Below are positions 30,364 through 43,900 of a stretch of DNA of 64,000 bases, in pieces. The stretch is from positions 6,635,378 through 6,699,377 of the forward strand of contig NC_087381.1 of the NCBI RefSeq assembly GCF_963675165.1, read 5' to 3'. Numbering within the stretch: the stretch's first letter is position 1; every line of letters starts with the position of its first letter. Source of the stretch: Halichondria panicea. Lineage: Eukaryota; Porifera; Demospongiae; Suberitida; Halichondriidae. The position numbers were made by a program, and so were the translations under genes. The notes below the pieces were generated by a model. It made no database searches. It was given only the letters and a program-made list of their open reading frames with translations, and had not been told where the DNA came from.

Positions 30364-30908
30364 ACCATAGATAGAGTAGAAGAGGGATTGGAAACGGAAG
30401 TGATCCACGTGATGTTTTACAATGAAGTCTATGTAGTGGCTCTGGGACCATCCGTGTATCTCCTCATAACTCCCGCAAAAGCCCGGGAAACTTATTGTGT
30501 CCAAAGCATACATCTCAGAGCTACCCCCATTACTGAATCATATGCCCCCTGATAGTAGGTATCAATTGGAAAAAAAGAAAATATAATCTCGATTGTCGTG
30601 AAGTAGCTAGAGGCTAGAGGTACACAGAGCGCTTTTTCATGCTTGTGTTCCTATAGTACCTTTGATATAGCTAAGGCTTTGTAACTAAATAGTGTCCTGT
30701 GTCCCAAATGGCCTCAAGTATTAGAGAAAGTTGATGTTTAGCAGCAGAACTGCTCGTGGACTTCTTACAGAGAGCAAAACAATTCTCATGAATTATTCAT
30801 GTTTAGCCCTCGTGTTAAAAAAGTAAGCCTCGATTAAAACCGCGGAGATACACGGATGGTACTTCGAGGGTACTTCCGTTTCCAATTCCTCTTCTACTCT
30901 ATATATGG
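30364..30908. mobile_element. TIR element next to alternative Death exon
   Basis: ACCATAGATAGAGTAGAAGA…GGAAACGGAAGT at the left is inverted as ACTTCCGTTTCC…TCTTCTACTCTATATATGGT at the right. An inner pair (GGACCATCCGTGTATCTCC / GGAGATACACGGATGGTAC) forms a second stem. It is similar in plan to 16516-17254. No transposase. Confidence 0.75.
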
Positions 30909-30955
30909 TTAGACTAAGTATGTTGATCATGTTGTGCTTTTTCTTCCCACACGAG

Positions 30956-31135
30956 ATTCAGCACAACCATCCTCATGTAGCTGGAGCTTGTTTAACTGGC
31001 ATGCTGGAGCACTGGTTGACCCAGACCGACCCTCCCCCCTCCTGGTCCGCTCTCATTGAGGCTTCCAGATCCCCTGCTCTTGGTCGGGGGGACATTGCCA
31101 GTGAGATTGAGACTAGGATCACTACCACACCATAG
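30956..31135 (+). CDS. Death-domain terminal exon (alternative or duplicated)
   Basis: After TTCTTCCCACACGAG the frame gives IQHNHPHVAGACLTGMLEHW, then LTQTDPPPSWSALIEASRSP and ALGRGDIASEIETR before the stop. This is a complete second half of a Death domain (helices 3-6, with the P-x-W-x-A-L-I-E-A pattern). It would fit in phase 0 onto the first half at 27764-27870, replacing the short exon 27950-28009. It is either an alternative last exon of gene 1 or the leftover 3' end of another family member. The TIR element ends less than 50 bp upstream. Confidence 0.65.
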   Translation: MQHNHPHVAGACLTGMLEHWLTQTDPPPSWSALIEASRSPALGRGDIASEIETRITTTP

Positions 31136-31398
31136 ACAAGTGGACACATGAATTGTTCAAACAATAACTATCTTAGTATTTATACAGTTCCTCTCTCAGA
31201 CTTGAACACATGCAAGTACTGTGTATAGTATTGGTATAGTGTAGTGATTGTTAATTTGTATGCAATATCGTTCGTTTATTGTTGTTATGTACAAATCTTT
31301 CATATTTAGTTTTCATAGATGAACTGAACAATGTCATGTACATAGTGTTCAAAAAGTATATAAGCTAGTACAGTTATATTAGTATACAGCTCTGTGCA

Positions 31399-31500
31399 TG
31401 GAACCTCTCTATAACAGACACCTTTGGGGAACAATGTTTTGGCCTTTATACAGAGGTGGCCTTAATTTGTTGAGAGGTTGTTAACAGAGGTTCCACTGTA
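31399..31500. mobile_element. short MITE with GGAACCTCT ends
   Basis: ATGGAACCTCTCTATAACAG at the left is largely inverted as TTGTTAACAGAGGTTCCACTGTA at the right. The ends recall pogo/mariner-type CAGTGGAACCTC termini; the left end has lost the CAGT. Confidence 0.6.
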
Positions 31501-31650
31501 CATACATGAACTTAAACAAATGATCAGTGCATGTCTATAATACAGGTGAGGGTGCAGTCATGCAGTGTTCAATGTCTGCCTTGTAGCAGAACAATAGCAG
31601 AATACTTAGTATTAGCATAATAGGGGTGTCATAAAATATACAGGCATGAT

Positions 31651-32426
31651 CATGAGAAAATCAGAAACTGAACATCAAGTGATTATACTAGCTAGTTTCC
31701 AATGGACTCTCCAATAGTAGTAGAAGTAGTTAAACAGGGAAGTCTCATCAGCAGTATCTTGCTTGTCTTCCTGAGAGCCGTGCGCCGTTTGGTAAAGATC
31801 ATTAACATTATCTTGTAAAAACCTTGTACAAGGAGGTCCTAAATGACCTTTACCTTGTTAAGCGCATTCCCTGACATGCGCACTGATGCACAAACAGTGT
31901 CTCCAGGATCATCATTATAGCCAAGACTGAAGACATCGCTAACAGTTAAACTTGCCCTGAGGCTGGTGTGTTGCAGGTGAACCAGTACGGCAGGATCAGA
32001 GCCACAGGTGTGCTTACAATGACAATGCATGTATCTATAACTATTATGCTTATAAGTTATTGTGTGTGGGAGGGAAAATAAACAGTCAATACGTACATGA
32101 GAAGATCAGAAACTGAACGTCAAGTAATTATACTAGCTAGTTTCCAATGGACTCTCTATCTCCAATAGTAGTAGTAGTAACATTTAAACAGGGAAGTCTC
32201 ATCAGCAGTATCTTGCTTGTCTTCCTGAGAGCCCTGCGCCATTTGGTAAAGGTCATTAACATTATCTTGTTAAACATTCCCTGACATGTGCACTGATGCA
32301 CAAACAGTGTCTCCAGAATCATCATTCTAGCCAAGACTAAAGAGATCACTAACTTTCCTTGAGTGAACCAGATACGGCAGGATCACAGCCACATGCAGGT
32401 GTGCTTACAATGACAATGCATATCTA
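31651..32426. repeat. tandem duplication, two copies of about 0.35 kb
   Basis: 31651-32035 and 32096-32426 share the same order: ATCAGAAACTGAAC, TAGCTAGTTTCCAATGGACT, GGGAAGTCTCATCAGCAGTA, CTTGCTTGTCTTCCTGAGAG, CACAAACAGTGTCTCCAG, CAATGACAATGCAT. Open frames inside are not conserved between the copies, so it is probably non-coding. A GTACAAGGAGGT…CTTTACC stretch is also shared with 29621-29650. Confidence 0.75.
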
Positions 32427-32588
32427 GCTAGTCACACCTTTGTTCATATGGCTGCCTACAGAATGAGAAGTGTGTGTATGTCTATATTGGATACTTACAA
32501 CCAGGTACATGTATAAATACTGTTTGTGATTGCCAGTTTGTAGCTAGTTTTGACACTAAATAAACATGTGTGTTTTGTCTGTTTGGGT

Positions 32589-32882
32589 TCTAGCTATTAC
32601 ATTTATAGAAAGCATCTTTCAACACAATGCAGTTTACTAGTGCGTGACTGTATATACTGTTAGATGATATTAGTATATTGGTGTTTCCTATAATAGCTGT
32701 TTGTACTTGTTTCCTGTCTTTGTATGTTCTACGTGATAAATTTCTAGTTATTACAAGCATCTTTCAACACAATGCAGTTTACTAGTGCAGTGACTGTATA
32801 TACTGTTAGATGATATTAGTATATTGGTGTTTCCTATAATAGCTGTTTGTACTTGTTTTCTGTCTTTGTATGTTCTATGTGT
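32589..32882. repeat. tandem duplication of about 147 bp
   Basis: Two copies (32589-32735 and 32742-32882) share AAGCATCTTTCAACACAATG, TATACTGTTAGATGATATTA and GTGTTTCCTATAATAGCTGT with few differences, so the duplication is recent. Confidence 0.85.
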
Positions 32883-33001
32883 GCTAGCCCAGTTCTGTGC
32901 TGTTCTGTGCTATATATGACTTGATGCTACATTGATATACCTGTTACTACAAATAGTATCATCACAATAATTATAATTATTATCTTACTTGTGTTTGCAA
33001 G

Positions 33002-33112
33002 GATGTGATTGGAGACACCATCACTGGCAGTGGCAAGACACTAACCTTTACCCTCACCATTGTACAAGTCTTGTCAAATAATCGTGTAATAGCTTCAATT
33101 GCATGTGGGTAA
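33002..33112 (+). pseudogene. DEAD-box helicase motif I fragment
   Basis: After TGTTTGCAAG the frame reads DVIGDTITGSGKTLTFTL, then TIVQVLSNN and a stop 12 codons later. TGSGKTLxF is the Walker A (motif I) signature of DEAD-box RNA helicases. Neither a Q-motif exon upstream nor a DEAD exon downstream was recognised, so this is probably a dispersed relic; a single exon of a broken gene is possible. Confidence 0.4.
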
Positions 33113-33928
33113 ATATTCGTTCCAATGTTCAACGACGAATATTTTGCCCCCCGGAAATCAACAGCTATATATATATAAGGTCAGGTATGTGCTCCTGATA
33201 CTGATAGTTCATTTCTATCATTAATTTATAGGTGCATGATAATCAAACCATTATTTTGCCAACAATCTTGAACTACTATACTGCATGTAGTACACTCTGT
33301 CCTACATGCTATATACCTGGTGTTCAAGTGTCCTAATTGAACAGCTCAGCTCAGCAAAATTTTAAAGTATAATCGCATTCATGACACTATCCAATCTACC
33401 ATAGAATCCAATATCAACATTGACAAGTTGATAACATGCTCCCTTACAGTTTACAACAGCGTTGGGCTATACTATACTTACTTTATGACTCTGTGAGAGT
33501 TGTGTTAGAATAATACTGTACACTTATGACTTAATCAGATTAGTGTTAGTTAGTTTCCATGGTTTGGTGTTATAGAATGTTTATTAGTTAATTATCTCTG
33601 TACAGTTTCCTGGAGCAAAGCCTCCCTTAGTCTTTTGTTTTGTAGACAATAGTTCTTTGTTGTGAAGAGGCCCTGCGCGTCTCTCTGTACCATACCCTGC
33701 ATGCATGTTCAGTTCTGTCAGTTGTCCTCGTTACTATCATTGTTATCTAATTGTGTTGTGAAGCTAAACTAAACTCAAAGATACACGCTGTACCGCTGGT
33801 GCTTGTTAAACACTCTCATCAACAAGTTGTTGTGTTGTTGTGAGGTATACATTGTGTGTGCTGAATGATAGTCCAGAAGCTTTTAATGACTTTATGGTGT
33901 TGAGTGTATCCTGTGTCGTGTGAAGTAT
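33113..33928. other. no gene recognised
   Basis: No coding region, structural RNA or repeat I can support. Confidence 0.4.
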
Positions 33929-33937
33929 GTGTATACT

Positions 33938-34006
33938 TAGTCTCCTTCACTATAACCTCCCCTGAAGAGAACTTCCCTGATGAAGTGTGGCCTGGGATCG
34001 AGGCTA
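33938..34006. mobile_element. 69-bp Mutator-like MITE
   Basis: It starts TAGTCTCCTTCACTATAACC, ends GGCCTGGGATCGAGGCTA and is flanked by GTGTATACT on both sides (33929-33937, 34007-34015), a perfect 9-bp duplication. It is the smallest intact member of the TAGCCTC family here. Confidence 0.8.
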
Positions 34007-34015
34007 GTGTATACT

Positions 34016-34938
34016 AAGAGTTCATTGCCTAGTCCCTGATGTGTTAGCCTTGAGGTCACTGCATGTATACTATATCTTACCTATTACTATCTCTTACCTT
34101 TAGACAAGACTTCTTATGGTCATTCACACGAGTTAGAAAAATTAATGATAAAATCTACTGAGAATTGATTATTATAGCTAGTATTTGTAACGCATCCCAT
34201 CCATTCATGTGAACAATAATTATTTGTCAAATTGAGTATAATAATTATTATGGTCTCCACTGAGAATCGAGTATAAGTGCCACATGAATATGAGCTGGTG
34301 TTGGGTTGCAGGTGTGTGCATTGTTGTCATTCTTAGGTGTTGGTGGTTGGTTTTAGTGGTTCCCCATTGTAAATATATGGCATCCTTTCCTGTGTGGTGT
34401 ACTGATGTGACCATGTTTGGTATACTATAGTAGTGTGTAGTGACCAACGATGATTTGACCAATCATAATTACTGTCAGTCTGAGTGTTGCGTAGATCTAT
34501 ATAGAGTTGGTGAGAAGCTACTTTATACAAGAATCAGGTAAATTGCTAATAATTATGTGCAAGTGCTCAATCAATCATGGTTTTGTTACTGCATGATACT
34601 AACTTTCATTATCTGAAACTGGATGGCTTAGATGACCAGTGCATGGGTTCAGATAATCCGTCTATAATACGATGTACTTGTTGCACACCTGTTGTTCGAA
34701 TATCAACAGTTACATGGTCATACTATACAGGTCTGATCAGGAGTACATTGGTCTGATCCATCCCCTTTTGAGACTGAGCCGTCACCATTATAAGGTGATC
34801 ATCATTGGCACTTGGTATGAATTTGCTCACCAATCCTCTCCCTTGAGTCAACGCACACTTTGTGAATCTATTGTGTATTAATGAGCTGTGGCTGCTACTG
34901 ATGATATTGATCGTATGCAAGCCTTGAGTAAGCTAGTG
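34016..34938. other. upstream flank of gene 2, no gene recognised
   Basis: No coding region is supported. A promoter for gene 2 should lie in the right part; the last 60 bp (GCTGTGGCTGCTACTGATGA) loosely resemble the region before the gene 1 leader. Confidence 0.4.
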
Positions 34939-34980
34939 AGGTTACAGAGACATTGGAAGCAAGTCACTGTCTGAAATGAG
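34939..34980 (+). CDS. gene 2 leader exon with start codon (ATGAG|gt)
   Basis: GAGACATTGGAAGCAA-GTCACTGTCTGAAATGAG followed by the donor GTTAGT corresponds to the gene 1 leader at 5404-5457. The coding part is 34976-34980 (ATG-AG), phase 2, joining T-GAC-AAC at 35158 to give Met-Ser-Asp-Asn-Leu. The in-frame ATG at 35126 is in the presumed intron and is not conserved in gene 1. Confidence 0.65.
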
Positions 34981-37900
34981 GTTAGTGCATGACACCACTG
35001 TTGTTTCACTGTTTATGTCAGCTATTAATATCAGCTGGCGTGGTTACAAACACTATATACGGCTATTGTTTATCGTATATTTTACCACAACATTATCACA
35101 TGCACACCCAAACACTAACTAATCAATGATGGCTGCACTCATCTTATCTCCCCATAGTGACAACCTTGCTAAACAACTCTACTTGGCTAGTTATAAAGGC
35201 CGTGACCAAGAAGTGCTTGAGCTGCTAAAGAGAGGAGCTCCACCCAACAACAGTGACTACTACACTAGAGAGCATAGTGGATACACTCCACTACACAGGG
35301 CATGTATTAACCACCATCTCCGCAGTGCACAACTACTCATCAAGTTTGGAGCCATTGTAGCTGCTACACCTAAGGGTGGTCGGACCCCCTTACACTGGGC
35401 ATGTCTCCTCAACAGTGAGGCCACTGCTAAGCTGTTACTGGAGCACCACTGTCCCACAGGTGAGCCTGGATGTTAGTCCAGCTGTGTCAGTAGGTGTCTG
35501 TCATCTTGTCCAGGTGTGTGGCAGTGCCGCCATTGTAGCTAGCAAAGCTTCACAGTAGGTACATTTGAGAAGTCATTGTACAATTCATCTAATTATTTAA
35601 TGGTGCATGGCCACTATATGTAACGTACTTACAAACACTTTTTAGCATGTTTCATTGTCTGGTAGGTACAGGGTTATCCCACCATGGAAATACAAGTACA
35701 GCTGAAAAATTTGACAACATTATAAGTTTAGCAACCAGATTGAAAATTACTGTTAATGACGTGTACGTACTACTATCTATTATAGTATCTATATTGTATG
35801 CAAGCCATAACATTGTAGACATTGGCGAATTTATATTCCCTTACCTTTTATTATTATTTTAGAGATATTTGCCAAAGCATCCAAATATTTTGTCATTGGT
35901 TTGACTTGTTTGTATGTTGTGTCAATGTCTGGGTGAGTGCTAGCACACAGTAAACCACATGTACTGTCAGTTCATGTTCTCCTGTTCAACCAACCATGCA
36001 GATATCAAGAACAACGATGGACAGACTGCTGCAGATATGGCCAGATTGGGGGGGCACCGTGGCTTGGCTAACTATGTGGAGGGGTTCCAGCCTGGACCTA
36101 GAGGTGAGTTGACCATCAGCTGTTGTACACAGTAGTCAGTAGGTATCTAGTGAGTTGCATGGTCAGTACAGCTAGATCAGTGGTTTCCGTGTGATGCCGT
36201 TCATACACCTTCCATATAATTATGTTAATTAAATCTCATGCAGTTAATTAGTGATCAGTTTCTTTGAAGGTGCATGTTGGGAATGTATTAATTTTGTAAA
36301 TAGTGTAGTCCCAATGTCTCGATCTAGCAACATTTGCATCCATAGTTTATTTTATTACCCTCCGGCAGTTTACTTGTACAGTGCAATACCACATGCAGTG
36401 TATGAATAGACAATGACAATGCCTCAGATATACCTTCTCAGTACACTCCATAATTATACTACATGAGCCCCTTTGGCTTTAATACTTCCTTTTCTAACTA
36501 TTATGTAGATGCTCTGTCCTCGTACCCAACACTGGAACAGCTGAGTCAGTTGGAATGTGACCAATGGCTTCAACTTGGTTTTCACTTGGGATTGGGCAAT
36601 GACCAACTGGAAACCATAAAGAAGAGCCAACATCCCACAGCAGCAACTCTCCAGGCAGCCAAAATCAAGGATATTGACATGCAGTGGAAAGATATTGTGG
36701 AAGCTCTAGTGAGCATTGGAGAGTACAAGTTGGCAGAGAGTGTGTGCACTCAGCAAGGTCAGTAAATGATTGCTCCTGTTTTATTACTAACATTCTTGTA
36801 TGGAAACTACTCCGTACTGCAAGCTTGTGTAGACTTTTTTCTCTTTTGCTGTAGAGTAAACAACCGATTATCATTTTCGAATACTTGTTCTCGAGGACAG
36901 CAGCTCAGAGCACTAAGTGGAGTGACAAGGCTAAACATTCAACTATTCTAGTTTCAACATAGCCACGATTTTTCGAACTCTCTCTCTCTCGTATTAACAG
37001 AAGGCTCTAAACAGCTAGCTAAAATGCATGACCGTAATCTACAACAAGTAAACTATGTACAGCTCTGGTTCTTACTAAGTTGCAGTTGTACGTCATGCTA
37101 CACTGGAAATTATAAAGAAAAGGTATTAATCGTTCGGATTTTGATGGCACTACTGCACTTTTTCAAGATGCCTCCATTGTCTAACGGCTTGCAGTCAGAC
37201 CTCGAAACCAGAGCTGTACATACACTTTACTATATAGTTGTAGATTACAGTTATGCATTGTAGCTAGCTGTTTAGAGCCTTCTGTCGATACGAGAGAGAG
37301 AGAGCGAAGATTCATGGCTATGTTTGAACTAAATCTGTTCCAATAGTTGATTGTTTGGCCTTGTCATGATCACTCCGCCGAGGAAGCTTTTTGCTGATCG
37401 TGGGTTCGGACTTGAATAGAGCCTTACCTAGTCTATATACCTATATGTACTATCAGCTTAGTGCTCTGGGCCGCTGTCTTCGAGAAAAAGCTTTCGAAAA
37501 TAGAAAATAGAACATGTTTGATAATCGTTCGTTTACTCTATTCGTCTGTATTCATGTCTGCACTGTACAATGCAAGTAAACTTAACAATTGTATGTTGTC
37601 TTAATTAATGATGCTAACAATACCAACTGCAGGGGAAGGTGAGAGTGCTCTGTCAGTGAGTGCATACTATGGCTGGCTGTACTGTGTCAAGCGTCTTGTG
37701 GAAACTATGGGCCTCAATCCTAAAGGTGAAAATGGTACCTCAAGAAAAAGTTTCATGTTTACTCCTATAGTTAGACTGAGCCCACAATAATCGCTTATCA
37801 ACATGATCAAGGCTCATTTTGGATAATATTATAGTTATTATGACTAATAACTAACTGGGGGCTCAGACAAACAAAAAGCAAATAAGTAGAGCTTGTCTAT

Positions 37901-40900
37901 AAGAGTGAAAGGAAAAAACAATTTCTTGAGGTACTGTTTCGTCACAAATACCGTATATGCTTGATCAGGAGCCGCGGCTACTAACATTTTATTTTGCTGG
38001 AAGAGGAGGTACAATTCGAGAGAGGCCACTGTTCAAGAGCAGCGTTTATTCAACAACCTTTACATGTAGTTTGTCATCAAAAGTTAAATTCTTTTCAACA
38101 ACCTTTAGTTTGTCATCAAAAGTTCTTTTCACCTGCATAAACTTGAACTCTGCCATGAGAAAGTCTTTGTGAAGCACTAACAAGCTGCTACCTGTAACCA
38201 ACACATATAGCTAGCTGCATGCTAGTATTAATAATTTTTTTGGCTGCCATGTTCACTGTTCACTGAGGCTACTATTTGAGTGCGGCTCTTATACAAGCGC
38301 GTCCTCTGATCGAGCATATACGGTACTCCCCTCCAGGTTCAAGGTGTTAGCAATAACAATGCTGATAGTAACCTAAGAAAGGCAATGAATAACATAAGTG
38401 ATAATCATCACTATAATGTTATTCGTTGCAAATTTCAGGTTTCCCAGTATATAATTATACAACCTGACTGTGGTTTTGACGTAGACCTATTATAGTTTGA
38501 AGTGGAGTTGCGTACTTTTCCTAATGAAATAACGAGGAACAGCAACTAAGGTAACCTGCAAAATTAGTAGTGCTGTATCTCAATTGATGAAATTTACTCC
38601 ATGCTCTCCCCCTTTGCAAATCACAGCTTGTTAGACTAGATGCCTCTTTCAGAACACTATCAAGGATCTTTACTAGTGCAGCCATACATTGTGACAAAGC
38701 AGTAACTGTGTTCTTGTCATCTGCTTCAATCTTGCCTTATTAGTCTCCTGCCAAACTCCTTGCACCTTGAAACATCTATCACTGTTGAGATTTAAGTCTG
38801 CCCGAGCAAAAACTGTCACAATAGTTTCTCACAGATATCGGTAGTCGAGCGTAGGGCCGGCGGTATAGTGGCTGCTTCTGAGAGAATTATCAAATGCCAC
38901 CTGTAGTTCACGTGATGGAAACACGCATCTGAACCAAGAATGCTATGAATATCATTACGTTCCCAATACATTTAGGAAGTCCCACGCCCATCGCAAATCC
39001 TCTAGAAAGGGGTGAATCAGATTGACTTTAATTGTTCTGAGATTGAGAGAAATCTTCTCTTGGTATACCAGCAAAGAGTGTAGAGTCTAACTTGTAGTCT
39101 AACTAGCTATACTCACAAAATTGATTAAAGTGAACGTGATATTTTAGCTATGCAATGCTCAAACTCTCTATCGAGTCAAAATACCCTTGTGCAAGAACTT
39201 CGTATAGCAATACTTTCCCACCCCCTAACCAAAGATCAACGCTAATAATTATTACTGTAATATTGTTACTAGTGTGATAGGTTGAACCAAAACTTTATAA
39301 TTATGTCCGACTTTACAACATCGATTTTGTAACTGTATTAACTACGTAATCATATGTTTGTTAAAAAGTTTTAACCGAAAGTCAAGAGCACAACATCTCA
39401 AAGAAGAAAAACAATACAAACTAGTGGGTATAGTATGAAGTACTGTATAGCGGGAATTTTCGCGAGTGCAAATTTTCACTATTTGGCTCCAGAGCCCTCA
39501 GCAGAAATGTTCGTGGGTTCTAATATTTGCATTTTCAATGCCAAGAAACCGCGCCCACCAATAACTTTGCGTGTGAAATACCGGGTGCGTGGGTATTTAA
39601 TTTTCGCATCTTCTGTCTACCCTCGAATAACTCACCTCACAAAAATTTACGTCGTAAAGGCAGTAATTGCACGTCGTCATTAACGACGTTCGAATAACGG
39701 CTGCGGCTAATTTTTTTACTGAAACTGCAGCTAAAAGTGTCCTTAAAACTGCATCACAAACAATTAACAATCAATAGTATGGCTACTCGTGCAATAAGGG
39801 ATTAATAGCACTCATAACAAGCACTGGCAAGGTTAATAGCACTCGACGTATAGCCATACTTATTGTGTAAGGCATACTTAATAATGAGTTATAATTATCC
39901 TATTTTGCTATACGCACTATTAGAGGTTTCAAACACTATAATGAACCAAAGCATGTGGTGTATGTTCAAGCATGTTGATCCAAATAGTAAGTGTTTATCA
40001 GTGCTGTTAGGTTGTTGATGGTGGTCTTCCACAGAGCCAGTCAACAAGGCTGGTGACACCCCACTCTCTCTAGCCTGTGCTAATGGCCACTTGGACACTG
40101 TAAAGTACCTTGTGAACCAGCATCATTGTGATCCTAAAAGTAAGCATTGGTACATAATTATGGTACATCAATTGCTGCATCACTCAGTACACTCGTACAT
40201 GTACAGGTACAGTCAACAAGGCTAGTGACACCCCACTCTCTCTGGCCTGTGCTAATGGCCACCTGGACACTGTCAAGTATCTTGTGAACCAGCATCATTG
40301 TGATCCTAAAAGTAAGCATTGGTACATAATTATGGTAGATCAATTGCTGCATCACTCAGTACACTCGTACATGTACAGGTACAGTCAACAAGGCTGGTGA
40401 CACCCCACTCTCTCTGGCCTACAAAAGGGGACACTGGGAAGTGGTCAAGTATCTCGCCATCACTCATCACTGTGATACAAAAAGTAAAGTTTGTTCATTG
40501 GTTGTCAATGAATGACCTGTTGGTTTTATCGCACTATTATTCTATAGAATTGCATATTATTATTGATACCGTAGCTGTAAGTTTGGCTCTATTATTGGCA
40601 GTTTTTAATGCTGCAGGCATAATTATTATAAGTGCAAATGATGTACTGAGACTGACTATCAAGCTAATTGCATGCCATTGGTAATCTTTAATCCATGATT
40701 CGCCAATCGCTAAATTTACCCGCCTAAGTTATAGCCTATAGCATGATATATATAGTATACTATGGGACAGATTGAGGATTGAGGAAAAGTTCCACTTTTC
40801 TGGATCTCAGTCAATACACAGATAAAGATTAACCCGAGGCGCGTAGTCTGTCTGTGTGTCTGTGTGTCTGTGTGTCTGTGTGTGTCTGCATGTCGCTCAG

Positions 40901-43900
40901 TTTGGCTTACCTGGTGATTTAGGCATCACAATTTGTACGTACGGAAACTTTAGCATTAAAACTAAGGCTTAATATTTGGCAGTATTGCAAAGAAGTCTTT
41001 GTTTCGCAGAAAAGGCGAGCTAAACCTAAAAAGCTTTTTGCGTACTACTAAACGCGGCTATTATTTGAAACATTAATTACCATAAGACCTCGATTTAAGG
41101 CGACCCTCCAAATATGTGACACCCAGGAGCTTCAGCAATTTTCTGACCTCTAAAAGTGAGCAATAGCTGCGTTGACAATTATTTTTTAATGTCGCGTTCT
41201 AAATAGAGGTAAATATAGCCACTCCCTAGCCTCGATTGTAGCCCACTGGAAAATCAGTGTTTGAATAGCAGACGATCTCTAATTGAAGCTGAAGAGCAAG
41301 ATTTCATCCATTTTAAGCGGCCTAAAATCGAGGCAAGTAGACTCTATAAAGTTACCTCAAATTAGATGCGACCCTCTAAATATGCGACACCAGGGCTTCA
41401 ATATAATTTTTCAACCTCCAAAAGAAGCGACCTCTGGCTTCGTAATTATTAAAACGTGTCGCTTTAAATCGAGATCTTACGGTAGCCCAGCTAGATGTGG
41501 CTATTATTCAAAACATAAACCAATAATTACTGTTTGCTTTGTGTGTTTGTGGAAAAGGATTGATACAATAGAAAGCTAGAATTGTGTCTGGTTTGTCTAT
41601 GTTAGCTGACTGTGGGATCCTACTCAAGGAGCCATAGTGATACTTCTCTGCATGAGACTCCAGGCTTCTTTGCTTTGATCCTAGTCCATAGTGCATATAT
41701 CTATCTATGTACCACTAAAACCCTGTTCTCAAATGTTTCAGCATGCCTCCAGTCTGGTTTAACTCCTGAGTTGTGCTAGACACAGTTAAGTCATACATGA
41801 TATTCATCACTACATGCACTGTATTATATCACTCTTCTGGTTTCTTTATAATCATGTCATGTCACCAGGCGAGGGTTTGCACTTTAGTGCTCTAGTTATG
41901 ATTCGAGGCGTAGCCGCACGAGGGATACGACTGTGTGTGTGTCTGTGTGTGTGTGTATTCCAGCTGTAACTGCTCAAATTGCTGAACGGTTGCAATGCGA
42001 CGAAAACTAACAGCTTCTATAGGCTCTTAGCCACATTCTCTTGGATTTTGATTCGTGGATTAGCGCAAACTAAAGCTTAAAACAGCTAGCTAGCATTAGT
42101 AGCCATTTGTGAAATTGATCTCTTAATACAGGAATATTCCAATGATGTAATTGCCTGCAAACCAGTCTCCATACTCACTCAGGTGGAAAATTAGGTGGGA
42201 ACAGGAGTATGAATGTATTCATAATTATACATTCCTGGTGGGAATTAGCTGCAAGACAAGGTAGTATTGTAATATAATGTGTGTGTTGTACTGTATTCTC
42301 ACTGAAGCTTTATAGTACTGGTGCAGTACGTTCTGTGTTGTATCAAGGGCGTATTTAATAAAACACAAGTAGTCTATGTAGTATAGTACATGTATAGATT
42401 GTCTACAATTGCAAGGAATAACTTTGTCATCGGTATTGACTACATTGAGCGATATAGATCTAGTGTATGTTATCAGCAACATTTTATCACTTGGGTTCGT
42501 TCATGCACATGACCTTCACGTATCATAATTAACAGTTACATTAACTGTGCTATGAAAACAATACACTCACGAGGACAATGACACAGTGGCGGGTCTAGGA
42601 TTCTTGAAAGGGGGGTTCCAGGGTTCTAAGCGGATCAAGGACCTAAAAAAATGGTCATACTTCTTCGAAACAGTGAGCATGCACATTAACAGACCGAATT
42701 TTTCCTAAAAAAAAGGGTCATCACTTTTTATAAGCAGTCTGCATGCACTACACACTGGAGAATTTTAGCCTTCATAGTCACTGAAACTGCAAAGACAAAG
42801 CTTCGCAGCACTAACAAGGACTAAAGGTAAGTGAGAAGTGCATGTGAAAGCTAGTAAGAAAAGAAAAACTTGCTAACGAGCCTCCCACTCACTTCTTTCT
42901 CAAAGGGGGTTCAATTAAACCCAAAGAACCCCCTCTGGATCCGCCACGAATAAACATAATCATTATCTATCTACATATTCACCTATACAATGTAAATACA
43001 TGCAAGAGACTGAGTCGAGTCGCAGCCAGTAGGCTACTGGCTGCGAGTGTAGCTAGCTAGCGAGTTTAAGAGTATGTATCTCATGGTAAAGTTAAAACTA
43101 ATAATTATGTGACAGACTCTGGGAAAACCAGACATTTTGAGCAGGCTAAAATGTTGGTGATTAATATACCAAATGATAGAACAAAGCATCGCCTACACAG
43201 TGATATGCTTAGTGTTCACATACCTAGTTTCATACCCGAGTTATGCGCATTAGAAACTCGAAGCCGTAAAATGTAGTATTTAGAAAAACGCCTCTAAAAG
43301 ATTGCTCAAATAGGTAATAGTGAAAGTTTGGACGAAGCGTTTCGATGGAAAGAGTTGGATTTAGAGCATCAGATTTTACAGAGAGGTAGTAGAAGGACTG
43401 TAGATACTTATACATCAATAGCATTTTCTTTGAGATTTTACGCTGTAGGTACAAATTTAGCTATAGCTCAATACTAAATTCTGCTCCAAATGTATGGTTT
43501 TCCCAGAGCCTGTCACATATTATTAACATTTAGTAAGAAGTATTAAGCTTATAGATCTACATACACAGTATACAGTGTGAAGGCGGCATGATCTCAGTCA
43601 TGGAATAATAATATCACTATTATCAGTACAGTTTGATCCCTAAAAACTCCATTCCATTCAATACCAGATGTCATCCACTGCCAGAAACTTGTCAGAGACT
43701 GAGTGGCTATAGGTAACCATGGAATGACTGGACAAGAGCCAGGAGAAACAGAGCTTTCATGAGCTTCATGAGCTTGATAATCATGCACGGGAAGCGAAGC
43801 CATCGTTGAGTAATAAAATTGAAAGGTCAAAGTTTGGAATATTCCTGTATTTAGTCGCTCCGATCTCTTTGGACACACCCTTTAATTATTCCTGTGGATG

